Positions 9,219 to 18,227 of a stretch of 64,000 bases of DNA are shown here, one piece after another. The stretch comes from DATDAH01 sp963725155. Lineage in GTDB: Bacteria; Actinomycetota; Acidimicrobiia; Acidimicrobiales; DATDAH01. The notes beneath the pieces are model-generated. The model was not told the DNA's origin, ran no database searches, and saw only the letters and a list, made by a program, of their open reading frames with translations. The translations under genes and the position numbers were made by a program. The DNA is taken from the NCBI GenBank assembly GCA_963725155.1, contig CAVRXU010000008.1, forward strand, positions 1,148,743 to 1,212,742, read 5' to 3'. How positions within the stretch are numbered: position 1 is the stretch's first letter; every line of letters begins with the position of its first letter.

Positions 9219-10096
9219 CAGCTCGAACCCGCTTCCGTCTCCACGTCGAGGCCCAGGTCGAGGGCCTTGGCCGAATCGGTGAGGGCTCCGGCCGACACGG
9301 CGTCCACACCGATCCCGGCGTAGGTGCCCACCGTCTCGAGGGTGATGCCCCCCGAGGCCTCGATGAGGCAGCGCCGGCCCCCGAGGGCCTCGCGGGCGGC
9401 GACGACGGCCTTGCCCACGTCCTCGGGGCCGAGGTTGTCGAGCAGCAGGGCGTCGGCTCCGGCCTCGGCCGCGGCGACGGCCCGTTCGATGGTGTCGCAC
9501 TCCACGTGGATGGTGCGCCCCGGCCAGACCTCGCGGGCCCGGGCCACCGCGGGGGCGATGTCGAGCACGGCCAGGTGGTTGTCCTTCAGCATCACCCAGT
9601 CCGAGAGGTTGCCCCGGTGGTTGGCGCCCCCTCCGGCCCGCACCGCCGCCTTCTCCAGCGACCGGAGGCCGGGGATCGTCTTGCGGGTGTCCCACACGAG
9701 CACGTCGGGGCCGACCGCCTCGACGAAGCGACGGGTCAGGGTGGCCACGCCGGACAGGTGGCGGGCGAAGTTCAGGGCGGTGCGCTCCGCGGTGAGGATG
9801 GAGGCCAGCGGGCCGCTGACCCGGGCGGCGACGGTGCCGGGCGCCAGGTCGGCGCCGTCGGCCAGGTCCCACTCAACGACGACAGCGGGATCGATCTGGG
9901 CGAAGGCCTCGTCGACGCAGGCCCGGCCTGCGAACACCCCGTCGGCGCGGGAGGCGAGCACGGCCCGGCCCCGGGTCCCCGACGGGATCAGCGCCGCGCT
10001 CAGGTCCCCCAAAGGCGTGAGGTCCTCGGCCAGGGCGAGGGTGACGGCGGCCTGGACCGCATGGCGCGGCGGGTCGGCCGGCCGGGAGGTCACCAT
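9218..10096 (-). CDS. nadC: Nicotinate-nucleotide pyrophosphorylase (quinolinate phosphoribosyltransferase)
   Basis: 292 residues; converts quinolinate and PRPP to nicotinate mononucleotide, CO2 and PPi in de novo NAD synthesis. Family motifs: EDLTPLGDLSA near the N-terminus, AERTALNFARHLSG, the DTRKTIPGLR substrate loop, GGGANHRGNLSD and KDNHL, HVECDT, and ASGGITLE. First gene of the nadC-coaX-lysS string. The ATG at 10094-10096 is preceded by a leaderless-type -10 element (TACGCT, 6 nt upstream). nadB is 3.6 kb away, separated by the antiporter, propeller and scramblase-like genes; nadA is not in the window. Confidence 0.96.
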   Translation of the reverse strand: MVTSRPADPPRHAVQAAVTLALAEDLTPLGDLSAALIPSGTRGRAVLASRADGVFAGRACVDEAFAQIDPAVVVEWDLADGADLAPGTVAARVSGPLASILTAERTALNFARHLSGVATLTRRFVEAVGPDVLVWDTRKTIPGLRSLEKAAVRAGGGANHRGNLSDWVMLKDNHLAVLDIAPAVARAREVWPGRTIHVECDTIERAVAAAEAGADALLLDNLGPEDVGKAVVAAREALGGRRCLIEASGGITLETVGTYAGIGVDAVSAGALTDSAKALDLGLDVETEAGSS

Positions 10097-10108
10097 GACC
10101 TCAGCGTA
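10097..10108 (-). promoter_or_regulatory. -10 element of nadC leaderless promoter
   Basis: On the minus strand TACGCT (10103-10108) is followed by 6 nt and the nadC ATG. No ribosome-binding sequence is present. On the plus strand, TAGCCT at 10168-10173 lies 9 nt before the divergent khtT-like ATG at 10183. Confidence 0.5.
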
Positions 10109-10182
10109 CTTGCCGGTGCTCGGGGGCCTGACGGGCCGTTCCCCCGGAGACGGGCACCGACGCCCCCTAGCCTTGAGCGACC

Positions 10183-10671
10183 ATGACAGAAAAAGGTCAG
10201 ATTCAGGAGGACGACCTCCCCGGCATCGGGCGCCGGTTCACCTTCACCCTGCCCGACGGCGGGCAGATCTGCGTGGTCATCCACCACACCGGCCGGCGGG
10301 ACCTCTACCTGACCACCGAGGCGGACGGGGACGCCCACGTGATCTCGGTGGACGACGACCTGGCCCGCCGCCTCGGGGCCGTCATCGCCGGGTCGTACTT
10401 CACCCCGGCGGCGGCCCAGCGGGTCGAGGCGGTCATCGGCGGCCTGCTCATCGACTGGGTGACGGTCGCCGAGGCCTCGCCCGTGGCCGGACGCACCATC
10501 GCCGAAGCCGAGATCCGCCAGCGCAGCCGCATCACCGTGGCCGCCATCGTGCGGGGTGACGAGTCGATCGTGGCCCCGGAGCCCGACGAGGCCATCCGCC
10601 CCGGCGACCAACTCGTCGTCGTGGGCCGGCCCGAGGACCTCCCTGGCTTCCTCGACCAGTTCATCCACTGA
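10183..10671 (+). CDS. KhtT-type TrkA-C/RCK_C regulatory subunit of a K+/H+ antiporter
   Basis: 162 residues. The C-terminal half (about 78-160: LLIDWVTVAEASPVAGRTIAEAEIRQRSRITVAAI, ending PGDQLVVVGRPEDL) is an RCK_C ligand-binding domain as in TrkA and KhtT. The N-terminal half matches the KhtT-like domain that gates the membrane partner. In the family it binds nucleotides (c-di-AMP in some Firmicutes) on the cytoplasmic face. The next gene, the CPA2 antiporter, starts 3 nt after its stop, which fits the known KhtT/KhtU pair. Confidence 0.85.
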   Translation: MTEKGQIQEDDLPGIGRRFTFTLPDGGQICVVIHHTGRRDLYLTTEADGDAHVISVDDDLARRLGAVIAGSYFTPAAAQRVEAVIGGLLIDWVTVAEASPVAGRTIAEAEIRQRSRITVAAIVRGDESIVAPEPDEAIRPGDQLVVVGRPEDLPGFLDQFIH

Positions 10672-10674
10672 GCC

Positions 10675-11838
10675 GTGGCCCACACGCTCATCGCGCTGGG
10701 TGGCGCGTTCCTCGCCGCCTTCGTGTTCGGCCGCCTCGGCCGCCGACTGGGCCTGCCCACCATCCCGCTCTTCATGCTGGCCGGCGTGCTCCTGGGGCCG
10801 AACACACCGGGCCTCGAGTTGGTCAGCCATCCCGAGGAGTTCGAGCTCATCGCCGTCATCGGCCTGGTCCTCCTCCTCTTCTACCTGGGCCTGGAGTTCT
10901 CCCTCGGTGACCTGATCGGGGGCGGCACCCGACTCCTGGGCAGCGGCGCGCTCTACATCGCCCTCAACGTGGGCGGTGGCCTCCTCCTGGGCCTGGCCCT
11001 GGGCTGGGGCGGGGCCGAGGCCCTGATCGTGGCGGGCGTCGTGGGCATCTCGTCGTCGGCGATCGTGACCAAGCTGCTGGTCGAGCTGAAGCGGCTGGCC
11101 AACCCCGAGACCAAGCTCATCCTGGGCGTGATCGTGGTGGAGGACGTGTTCCTGGCCCTCTACCTGGCCGCCCTCCAGCCTCTGCTCAGCGACACCACGG
11201 GCTGGGCTGCGCTCTGGTCGTTCGGCAAGGCCGTGCTGTTCCTCCTCGCCCTGACCGCCTTCGCCCGCTGGGGTGGGGGCCTCGTCGGGCGCCTGCTCGG
11301 CTCCAGCGACGACGAGCTGCTGACCGTGGCCTTCCTCGGCTTGGCCCTGCTCACCGCCGGCGCGGCGGAGGAGGCGGGCGTGTCCGAGGCCATCGGCGCC
11401 TTCATGATCGGCATGGTCATCGCCGAGAGCCCCGTGGCCGAGCGGGTCGAACGCCTCGTGCTGCCGCTGCGGGACGCCTTCGCCGCCATCTTCTTCTTCA
11501 CCTTCGGGCTGACCGTCGACCCCGGCGACGTCGCCTCGGTGGCCGGTCCGGTCCTGGCCGCCGTGGCCCTGACCCTGGTCCTGGCCGTGGTCGCCGGCTA
11601 CAGCGTCGGCCGGGTCAACGACCTCCCTCCCCGCGGCGCGGCCAACCTGGCGCTCACCCTGGTCTCCCGGGGCGAGTTCGCCCTCATCCTGGTGGCCCTG
11701 GCCATCCCCGCCGGGCTGGACGCCCGCCTGGCCCCGTTCGCCGCGGGGTACGTCCTCGTGCTGGCCCTCGGTGGGCCTCTGCTGGCCGCCAACCCGAATT
11801 GGCTGGCGACCGCCTACCGGCGGGGGTTGCCCGTCTAG
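10675..11838 (+). CDS. CPA2-family cation:proton antiporter (KhtU-like)
   Basis: 387 residues, almost wholly hydrophobic, with about 12 predicted membrane spans. The Na+/H+ exchanger signature is clear: GRLGRRLGLPTIPLFMLAGVLLGPNTPG near the N-terminus, FYLGLEFS, and the SSSAIVTKLL and VVEDVFLALYL segments containing the conserved Asp of the transport site. It lacks the C-terminal TrkA-N domain of KefB/KefC; the separate upstream subunit supplies regulation. Likely role: K+ (or Na+) efflux in exchange for protons. GTG start at 10675. Its stop overlaps the stop of the convergent propeller gene in a shared CTAG. Confidence 0.9.
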   Translation: MAHTLIALGGAFLAAFVFGRLGRRLGLPTIPLFMLAGVLLGPNTPGLELVSHPEEFELIAVIGLVLLLFYLGLEFSLGDLIGGGTRLLGSGALYIALNVGGGLLLGLALGWGGAEALIVAGVVGISSSAIVTKLLVELKRLANPETKLILGVIVVEDVFLALYLAALQPLLSDTTGWAALWSFGKAVLFLLALTAFARWGGGLVGRLLGSSDDELLTVAFLGLALLTAGAAEEAGVSEAIGAFMIGMVIAESPVAERVERLVLPLRDAFAAIFFFTFGLTVDPGDVASVAGPVLAAVALTLVLAVVAGYSVGRVNDLPPRGAANLALTLVSRGEFALILVALAIPAGLDARLAPFAAGYVLVLALGGPLLAANPNWLATAYRRGLPV

Positions 11839-12860
11839 CCGACCGACGGCTCGGTGTCGGTGGTGATGTCGCCGCCTTCGACGCCGGTGATGGGCTGGTG
11901 AACGATGCCGTTGGTGCCGTCGGCCACCCAGACGATGTCGTCGAGGACGGTCACGCCCCGCAGGTCCTTGGTCGAGACCGTCACCTGCTCGCCGGCCAGG
12001 ATGGCCGGTGGGCGGTCGGTGTCGGTGCTCACCTCGAAGAGGAAACCGCCGGTGCCGGTCACGAAGACCTGGTCGTCGCCCACCGTGATGTGGGACGGCG
12101 TGGACTTGGAGATCCGGACCTGACTCTCCTCGCCGGTCTCGGGGTCCAAGCGGACGACGAGACCGGTCTCGTCGAAGTTGTCGACGTCGGCCAGGAACCA
12201 GATCGAGTCCTCGGTGGCGTAGAAGTCGTGTACCCGGTGGTTCACGATGTCGAGCTTGTTGAGCTGCTCGCCGGTCGTGTTGTCGTACTCGGTGATGCCG
12301 TCACTCTCGTAGACCCAGAGCGAGTCGCCGAGGACCTGAGGCTGCACGACGATCTCGCCCACGTCGATCACGTCGCCCATCTCGCCGGTCGCCGTGTCGA
12401 TGCGGACCATCTGCTCGCCCTCGCCCGTGGTCACCCAGACGAAGTCGGGGCCGGCAGCCAGGTCCTGGGCGATGCCGTCGATGGTCCCGCTCACGTCGAA
12501 GCGGTCCACGATCTCCCCGTTGGCATCGACCCGGCCGATCGTGGTGCCCGCGTCGAGGATCAGCCAGGCCCCGTCGTCGTTGGCGCTCAGCGCGGGGGCG
12601 ACGTCGGCGCCCACCTCGGTGGTCAGCAGCACCTCCTTGTCGGAGGTGCGCACGAGGCTGACGCTGTGGTCGGCGAAGTTGAGGACCCAGAGCCCGTCGT
12701 CGCCGCCGGCGACCTCGAGCGGGACCTCGCCGGTGCGGACCTCGTCGAAGCCCTTGATGGGGAAGAAGGCGCGCAGGGCACCGACGGCGAAGACGGCGAT
12801 GATGAGCCAGAACATGAGCTGGTGCGGGGCGCGGCGGAGAACAGAAGACACGGTGGACAT
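11835..12860 (-). CDS. Membrane-anchored beta-propeller protein of unknown function
   Basis: 341 residues: a short cytoplasmic N-terminus, one membrane span (about 16-33, MFWLIIAVFAVGALRAFF), then a soluble beta-propeller made of repeats with the pattern GGDDGLWVLNFADHSVSLVR and DSLWVYESDGITEYD, as in YncE or Vgb-like proteins. It is rich in Asp and Glu. Function unknown; the propeller is probably outside the membrane. It lies 32 nt downstream of the scramblase-like gene in the same direction, so the two may act together. Confidence 0.75.
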   Translation of the reverse strand: MSTVSSVLRRAPHQLMFWLIIAVFAVGALRAFFPIKGFDEVRTGEVPLEVAGGDDGLWVLNFADHSVSLVRTSDKEVLLTTEVGADVAPALSANDDGAWLILDAGTTIGRVDANGEIVDRFDVSGTIDGIAQDLAAGPDFVWVTTGEGEQMVRIDTATGEMGDVIDVGEIVVQPQVLGDSLWVYESDGITEYDNTTGEQLNKLDIVNHRVHDFYATEDSIWFLADVDNFDETGLVVRLDPETGEESQVRISKSTPSHITVGDDQVFVTGTGGFLFEVSTDTDRPPAILAGEQVTVSTKDLRGVTVLDDIVWVADGTNGIVHQPITGVEGGDITTDTEPSVG

Positions 12861-12892
12861 GGGATGGGGATTTCCTTCAGGGGGGAGGGGCG

Positions 12893-13720
12893 TCAGTTGA
12901 AGCCGCGGTCGTCCTGCTTCAGGGCGACGTCAACGCACAGTGCGCTGGCGACGACGAGGGAGCGCAACGGCTCCTCGAGCTGACGGTGGATCTGGACGAC
13001 GAAGTTGTCGGCGGTCGTGAAGAGGGTCGTCGCCAGGCCCTCCCACGTCTTGGTGATACGGGCCACTTCAGCGCCCGTGTGGTCTTGGATGGCGAAGTTC
13101 CACGCTCGCCAGTTCTCGGCGTTGATGGAACCGAGGGTCTGGCCCCCGGCCTCCAGGGCGAAGCGGATCTTGCCGATCGCGTTCTGCTGGACGACGTCGC
13201 CCACGGGTCGGCCCTGGCCGTCGGTGATCAGCACCTTCGACTTGACGAACTTGGCCGGCCGGGTGAGGGCCAGCACGACGTTGCCCTGGATGTCGACGAT
13301 CTGGAACTTGTGGGTCAGGAACTGGTCGACGTTCGACATGAAGCGCAGGGCCTTCTTGGCCGTGCTCTGACCGACCTGCCGGACGGCGCCCATCTGGGTG
13401 CCGTGCTGGTCGAAGACGGCGAACTCGGTGTTCAGCTCGATGAGCTTGCGCTTCTGGTTCACGACGAGGATCGGCTCGGTGAACAGCGTGCCCCCGCCGG
13501 CGGCGGTGGCCTGCAGGCCGGCCCGCTGCTGCACCTGCTGCTGGACGTTCTGGGCGGAGTGGTGGGTGGTGGGGACGTAGCTGGCGACGAGGGGGTCGAC
13601 GGCCTGCCGACCGTGGTCGGCCACGTTGTCGGTCCACTGGGAGCCGTCCCAGTAACGGTGCTCGTGCTTCCCGCCCGGATCCGGGTACCAGTTGGCGGCG
13701 GGCGCCTGCGCCTCGGTCAT
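12893..13720 (-). CDS. DUF2510 plus phospholipid scramblase-related (LURP-one-like) protein
   Basis: 275 residues. Residues 8-32 form the small DUF2510 motif (NWYPDPGGKHEHRYWDGSQWTD), common at the N-terminus of actinobacterial membrane-associated proteins. A linker rich in Gln and Ala follows (HHSAQNVQQQVQQRAG), then about 85-275 is a scramblase/tubby-like beta-barrel domain (LVVNQKRKLIELNTEFAVFDQHGTQ...). Despite the family name, lipid scrambling has not been established for bacterial members. The long upstream open frame is ignored: the ATG at 13718-13720 starts directly before the DUF2510 motif and has a -10-like TACGCT 9 nt upstream. Confidence 0.8.
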   Translation of the reverse strand: MTEAQAPAANWYPDPGGKHEHRYWDGSQWTDNVADHGRQAVDPLVASYVPTTHHSAQNVQQQVQQRAGLQATAAGGGTLFTEPILVVNQKRKLIELNTEFAVFDQHGTQMGAVRQVGQSTAKKALRFMSNVDQFLTHKFQIVDIQGNVVLALTRPAKFVKSKVLITDGQGRPVGDVVQQNAIGKIRFALEAGGQTLGSINAENWRAWNFAIQDHTGAEVARITKTWEGLATTLFTTADNFVVQIHRQLEEPLRSLVVASALCVDVALKQDDRGFN

Positions 13721-13739
13721 CGTTGCGAAAGCGTAACGG

Positions 13740-15344
13740 TCAGGTCCCGTGGAGGAACCTCGCGCGGAGCGCGGGGTCCGTCGCGGGGAAGTCTTCACGG
13801 GTGTGGGCACCGCGGGTCTCCGTGCGGGCGGTGGCGGCGGCCACGATCGTGGCGGCCACGTCAGCCAGATTGCGTACCTCGCACCATTCGACGGCGTCAT
13901 GACCCTCGGCGGCTCGGCCCACGCGTCCCAGCGCTCCAGCCGCCTGGCGCAGGGAGTCGGCGTCACGACGGACCCCGGCGCCGAGCGTCATCGCCTTCTG
14001 CAGGAACGCCCGCCACTCCGCCGCGGTGGTCGGTACATCGGGGTCCTCGACGGCGGGGAGCGGGACGGTCTGCGGTCGCCGGGCGGCTTCCTCACTCGTC
14101 ACCGGCAGGCCCGGGATGACGCCGGGGGCGTCGGTGCCGAGGACGCAGCGCATGGCTCCCGTGCCCTCGGGTCCGTCCTGACCCCGGTCGATGGCCTCGA
14201 CCACCCTGGGCCCGAAGACCATGCCCTCCAGCAGGGAGTTGGAGGCCAGGCGGTTGGCGCCGTGGACCCCGGTGCAGGTGACCTCCCCGGCGCCCCACAG
14301 TCCGGGCAGTGACGAGGCGCCGTCGAGGTCGGTCACCATTCCGCCGCACGTGTAATGGGCCGCGGGGGCGATGGGCAGCCAGTCCGTCGCCGGGTCGAGG
14401 CCCACCTCCTCCAACGAGGCGGCGATGGTCGGGAAGCGCTCGTCGAAGTTGTCCAGGACCGTGGCGTCCAGCCAGAGATGGTCCACGTCCTGCTCGGTCA
14501 TCCGGGCGGTCATGGCGCGCGAAACCTGGTCCCGGGGCAGCAGTTCGTCGACGAAGCGGTTGCCGTCCTTGTCCCGCAGCAGGGCGCCGTGGCCCCGCAG
14601 GGCTTCGGACAGAAGGGGCTTGGGCATCTTGGGGTGGTGCAGCGCCGTCGGGTGGAACTGGATGAACTCGACGTCGGCCAGGACCGCCCCCGCACGATGG
14701 GCCATGGCGATGCCGTCTCCGGTGGCTTCGGTCGGGTTGGTGGTGACGGCGAAGACCTGGCCGGCGCCACCCGTGGCCAGCAGGATGTGCTTCGCCCGGA
14801 TCTCGATCGGGTGGCCGTCCTTGCTGTAGGCCCGCACTCCCCGGCACCGTGCACTCTCGACGACGAGGTCGATGGCGAAGGTGTGCTCGTACACCTCGGC
14901 CGCCGTGGAGCGGGCGGCGGCGACCAGGGCCCGCTCGACCTCGGCCCCGGTGGCCGCGCCACCCGCGTGGACGATGCGGGGCTCGGAATGGCCGCCCTCC
15001 CGGGCGAGGGCCAGCTCGCCGCCGGCCTCCCGGTCGAAGACAGCACCGAACGCGATGAGCTCGTGGACCCGGCGGGGACCCTCGTCGACCAGCACCCGGA
15101 CTGCGGCCGAGTCGCAGAGGTCGGCCCCGGCCTCGAGGGTGTCGGAGATGTGCAGGTCCAGGGAGTCGGGGTCCTCGTCGAGCACCGCGGCCACGCCCCC
15201 CTGCGCCCAACGAGTCGTGGCCTGGTCGAGGGCGCCCTTGGTCAACAGGCCCACGCGGAGGCCCATGGGGCCCGCGGCGCGTACCGCGGCCGACAGGCCT
15301 GCCACTCCACTCCCGAGGACCAGGAGGTCCAGCTCGGCCGTCAC
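13740..15344 (-). CDS. nadB: L-aspartate oxidase
   Basis: 534 residues; the FAD enzyme that oxidises L-aspartate to iminoaspartate, the first step of de novo NAD synthesis. The dinucleotide motif GSGVAGLSAAV is at the N-terminus, TRWAQGGVAAV and EGGHSEPRIVHAGG follow, FHPTALHHP and the succinate-dehydrogenase-like catalytic region with RDQVSRAM come next, and HYTCGGMVTDLDG and EVTCTGVHGANRLASNSLLEG complete the family pattern. GTG start at 15342-15344, with TAGCGT 9 nt upstream as a possible -10. nadA is absent from the window; nadC is separated from it by two unrelated genes and the antiporter pair. Confidence 0.95.
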   Translation of the reverse strand: MTAELDLLVLGSGVAGLSAAVRAAGPMGLRVGLLTKGALDQATTRWAQGGVAAVLDEDPDSLDLHISDTLEAGADLCDSAAVRVLVDEGPRRVHELIAFGAVFDREAGGELALAREGGHSEPRIVHAGGAATGAEVERALVAAARSTAAEVYEHTFAIDLVVESARCRGVRAYSKDGHPIEIRAKHILLATGGAGQVFAVTTNPTEATGDGIAMAHRAGAVLADVEFIQFHPTALHHPKMPKPLLSEALRGHGALLRDKDGNRFVDELLPRDQVSRAMTARMTEQDVDHLWLDATVLDNFDERFPTIAASLEEVGLDPATDWLPIAPAAHYTCGGMVTDLDGASSLPGLWGAGEVTCTGVHGANRLASNSLLEGMVFGPRVVEAIDRGQDGPEGTGAMRCVLGTDAPGVIPGLPVTSEEAARRPQTVPLPAVEDPDVPTTAAEWRAFLQKAMTLGAGVRRDADSLRQAAGALGRVGRAAEGHDAVEWCEVRNLADVAATIVAAATARTETRGAHTREDFPATDPALRARFLHGT

Positions 15345-15388
15345 CGTCCGAGGACGCTACGCCCGTCCCTGTCGGGAACCTTGCTCGG

Positions 15389-16246
15389 TCAGGCGGGGAC
15401 GTCGAGGGCGATGTTGTCCAGGAGGCGGGGAAGGCCGAAACGGGCGGCGGTCAGCAGGCGGTAGGTCCCCGGCTCGAGGTCGGCGGCGGGCGGCTCGAGC
15501 GTGGCCGGGTCGACCAGCGCGACGTAGTCCAGCTCGGTTTCGGGCTCGGCGGCGATGATCTCCCCGACGAGCGTGCACACGATGGCCGGGTCCCGCTCGC
15601 CGGCCCGGACCGAGGCCGCGCCCGCCTTCAGGGCCCGCTGCAGGACCGGCGCCGCCTCCCGCTGGTCCGGGGTCAGGTAGGCGTTGCGGCTGGACAGGGC
15701 GAGGCCGTCGGGCTCGCGCACGATCGGGCAGCCGATGACCTCGACCGGGAACGACAGGTCGGCGGCCATCCTGCGCACCACGGCCAACTGCTGGAAGTCC
15801 TTCTCGCCGAAGTAGGCGCGACACGGGCCGACGATGGCGAAGAGCTTGGCCACGACGGTGGCGACGCCGGCGAAGTGGGTGGGCCGGGTGGCCCCCTCCA
15901 TCGTCTGGGCGAGGCCACCCACCGAGACCGTGGTGAGGACCTCGTCGGGGTACATCTCGTCGTGCTCCGGGCTGAAGAGGAGATCGACGTGAGCCCGCTC
16001 GGCCTTGGCCCGGTCGCCGTCAGCGTCCCGGGGATAGGACGCCAGATCCTCGCCCGGGGCGAACTGCAGCGGGTTCACGAAGATGGTGGCGATGACGTAG
16101 TCCGTGGCGGCCCGGGCCGCGGCCATCAGCGACAGGTGCCCGTCGTGGAGGTAGCCCATCGTCGGCACCAGTCCCACCGTTCCCCCCTCCCGCCGGACCT
16201 CGTCCAGCGCCCACCGCACCTCGGCGATGCTCCCGCTGACCTTCAC
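15389..16246 (-). CDS. panC: Pantothenate synthetase
   Basis: 285 residues; joins pantoate and beta-alanine with ATP to make pantothenate. HIGH-like motif in PTMGYLHDGHLSLM, FVNPLQFAPGEDLASYPRD, the pantoate-binding FAGVATVVAKLF, FGEKDFQQL and the KMSKS-like LALSSRNAYL are all present. GTG start at 16244-16246. panD, which often follows panC in actinobacteria and supplies beta-alanine, is not here. Together with coaX it covers two steps of the CoA pathway. Confidence 0.96.
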   Translation of the reverse strand: MKVSGSIAEVRWALDEVRREGGTVGLVPTMGYLHDGHLSLMAAARAATDYVIATIFVNPLQFAPGEDLASYPRDADGDRAKAERAHVDLLFSPEHDEMYPDEVLTTVSVGGLAQTMEGATRPTHFAGVATVVAKLFAIVGPCRAYFGEKDFQQLAVVRRMAADLSFPVEVIGCPIVREPDGLALSSRNAYLTPDQREAAPVLQRALKAGAASVRAGERDPAIVCTLVGEIIAAEPETELDYVALVDPATLEPPAADLEPGTYRLLTAARFGLPRLLDNIALDVPA

Positions 16247-16289
16247 GCCGCCAGTCTGCCGGTACGGGCCCTAGACCCAGGTACAAGCG

Positions 16290-16442
16290 GTCGGACCAGC
16301 CGCCACCGATGGCAACCAGGGGGCCGTGGGTGCCCCTGCGGGTCGTCGGGGGCAGACCAGCCCTCCGTCTCACCCGCCGTGACCAGCGATCCGTTCTGGG
16401 GGCGCGCTTCTGTTCCTGAGAACACAGGGCTGCCACCAGAAC
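16290..16442. repeat. Dispersed repeat, copy C, with terminal inverted repeat
   Basis: Fills the gap between the DUF2520 gene and panC. It shares with copy B the string ACCGATGGCAAC, then a GGGGGC-GTGGG core and GTCGTCGGGGG, then CGCCGTGACC, and ends in a 50-bp hairpin at 16393-16442 (22-nt arms, 16 of 22 paired, 6-nt loop) with GTTCTGG and CCAGAAC ends, the same arm and loop lengths as copy A. The distance from core to hairpin (about 83 nt) also matches. Confidence 0.7.
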
Positions 16443-16452
16443 AGACCGAGCC

Positions 16453-17154
16453 TCAGTCCAGGAGTCGGCGGGCCTGGTCGACCATGGCCTGGTAGGCGGG
16501 CCGCTCGTCCTCGGGGAGGGCGGCCAGGTGGGCATCCACCGTCGCCCAGTCGCCCCGGGCGACGGGGCCGGTGAGGGCGGCCGCCGGGCCGAGGTCGGCC
16601 ACGTTGTCGACCGTGCCGCGAACCAGCGCCAGGAATGCCTCCAGCGGTACGCCGTCCGGGGCCACCCGTTCGACCTGACCCAGCAGAGCGACCAGGTGGT
16701 TGGAGGCGATCACGGCGGCGGCGTGGTAGCGGGTGCGGTCCTCGTCGGCGACCGCGAAGGCGTGGCCACCGAGGTCGGCCACCACCTGCTCGACCAGCGG
16801 ATCACCCGCCACGGCGAACCAGGCCCCGTCGGACAGGCGGGTGGCCCCGATCGCGGCGTCGGGCAGGGCCACGAGGGGGTGCAGGGCGGCCGGTCTCGGG
16901 TGCCCGGCCAGCACGTCGAGGCCCAGGGCGCCGGCCAGATGGGCCACGACGGTGTCCGGGTCGGGCTCGACGCCTGCCGCCACCTCGGCGATCACCGGGT
17001 CCGGTGTCGCCAGGACCAGCAGCTCGACGCCATGGGCCGCCCCGGACAGGTCGTCATCTCGCCCCAGCGGCGCCTCGACCGTCCACCCCACTCGGTGCAG
17101 CGCGAGCGCCAGAGCCCCGCCGGCCCGGCCGGACCCGACGACCCGGACCCTCAT
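16453..17154 (-). CDS. DUF2520 Rossmann-like protein
   Basis: 233 residues from the ATG at 17154 (a TTG at 17175 would add 7). The N-terminal nucleotide-binding motif is VRVVGSGRAGGALALAL, followed by a Rossmann-like half and a helical C-terminal half (DUF2520), an architecture related to ketopantoate reductase and pyrroline-5-carboxylate reductase. In actinobacteria this gene constantly accompanies panC and panD, so a role in pantothenate synthesis is plausible, but the reaction is not established. Copy C of the dispersed repeat lies between it and panC. Confidence 0.88.
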   Translation of the reverse strand: MRVRVVGSGRAGGALALALHRVGWTVEAPLGRDDDLSGAAHGVELLVLATPDPVIAEVAAGVEPDPDTVVAHLAGALGLDVLAGHPRPAALHPLVALPDAAIGATRLSDGAWFAVAGDPLVEQVVADLGGHAFAVADEDRTRYHAAAVIASNHLVALLGQVERVAPDGVPLEAFLALVRGTVDNVADLGPAAALTGPVARGDWATVDAHLAALPEDERPAYQAMVDQARRLLD

Positions 17155-17231
17155 CCGGCCAACCGTCGGCACCAACCACCGAATCCGTCGATCTCTGCCG
17201 AAGGTTCGTGGTCACGGCACGCGCGGCGGGG

Positions 17232-18203
17232 TCACGGGACGAGGACGGCCTTGCCGGTGAGGTTGCGGGCGACGAGGTCGGCCAGGACCTGCGGGCCCTG
17301 CTCCAGGGGGAACGAGGTGGGAGCGATCGGACGCAGCGCACCGGAGCCCAGGAGATCCAGGACCCGTCCGACGAGGAGGGCGTTCTCCTCCGGGTGGAAG
17401 ATGGCCCAGCCGCCCCACTCCACCCCGACGACGGCCCGGTTGCGGAGCAGGATCTGGTTGGTCGGCACCTTGGGGATCCCCCCGACGAAGCCGACGACGA
17501 GGTAGCGACCGAAGTCGCCGAGGGCCCGGATGGCGGGCTCGGCCAGGTCGCCGCCGATGGGGTCGTAGACCACGTCGACACCGGTGCCGCCGGCCAGTTC
17601 ACGGGCCCGGGCCTTGAGGTCCTCGCTGGTGTAGTCGATGACCGATTCGGCCCCGGCCGCGAGGGCGGCGTCCCGCTTGGCCTCCGAGGAGGCCGCCCCG
17701 ATCACCCGCGCGCCGAGCGCCCGACCGAGGTCGACCGCCGCCAGGCCGACACCCCCACCCGCACCGAGCACGAGGAGGGACTCACCCTCCTGCAGCAGAG
17801 CTCGGCGCTCCAGGGCGAACAGCCCGGTGGCGTAGCTCTGCAGGACGGTGGCCGCCGTCGCCGGATCGACGCCGTCGGGGACGGGCCAACACTGGTCGGT
17901 GGCCACGAGGGCGACCTCGGCGAACCCGCCGAAATGGCAGGCCGCCAGCACCCGGTCGCCCACCGCCGGAAGGTCGACGCCGTCGCCCACCGCGTCGACC
18001 GTCCCCACCACCTCCGAGCCCGGCACGTAGGGCAGCTTCGGCGTGATCTGGTACCCGCCGCTGGCCATGATGGCGTCGACGTAGTTGACCCCGGCGGCCT
18101 CGATCCGGACCCGCACCTGGCCCGGCTCCGGCTCGGGCTCGGGCCAGTCCTCGACGGTCAGTGACTCCGGCGGCCCGAACTCCCGGACGACGATCGCGCG
18201 CAT
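17232..18203 (-). CDS. Quinone oxidoreductase-like NADPH-dependent MDR protein
   Basis: 323 residues; zinc-independent medium-chain dehydrogenase/reductase of the NADPH:quinone reductase type. The GroES-like N-domain (about 1-120) carries the EAAGVNYVDAIMASGGY and PGSEVVGTVDAVGDGV signatures. The Rossmann domain follows, with LVLGAGGGVGLAAVDLGRALGARVIGAA. No structural zinc cysteines are present. It probably reduces a quinone or an enone with NADPH; the physiological substrate is unknown. ATG at 18201-18203 chosen as the family start; ATG at 18212 would add three residues. It interrupts the usual folK-DUF2520 neighbourhood. Confidence 0.9.
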   Translation of the reverse strand: MRAIVVREFGPPESLTVEDWPEPEPEPGQVRVRIEAAGVNYVDAIMASGGYQITPKLPYVPGSEVVGTVDAVGDGVDLPAVGDRVLAACHFGGFAEVALVATDQCWPVPDGVDPATAATVLQSYATGLFALERRALLQEGESLLVLGAGGGVGLAAVDLGRALGARVIGAASSEAKRDAALAAGAESVIDYTSEDLKARARELAGGTGVDVVYDPIGGDLAEPAIRALGDFGRYLVVGFVGGIPKVPTNQILLRNRAVVGVEWGGWAIFHPEENALLVGRVLDLLGSGALRPIAPTSFPLEQGPQVLADLVARNLTGKAVLVP

Positions 18204-18227
18204 GCTGCCCATCCTGCCTGCTCCGAC

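Noticed and set aside
8428..9309. Upstream extension of the lysS frame
   Set aside because: Overlaps coaX antiframe; the ATGA overlap with coaX and family length fix the start at 8427.
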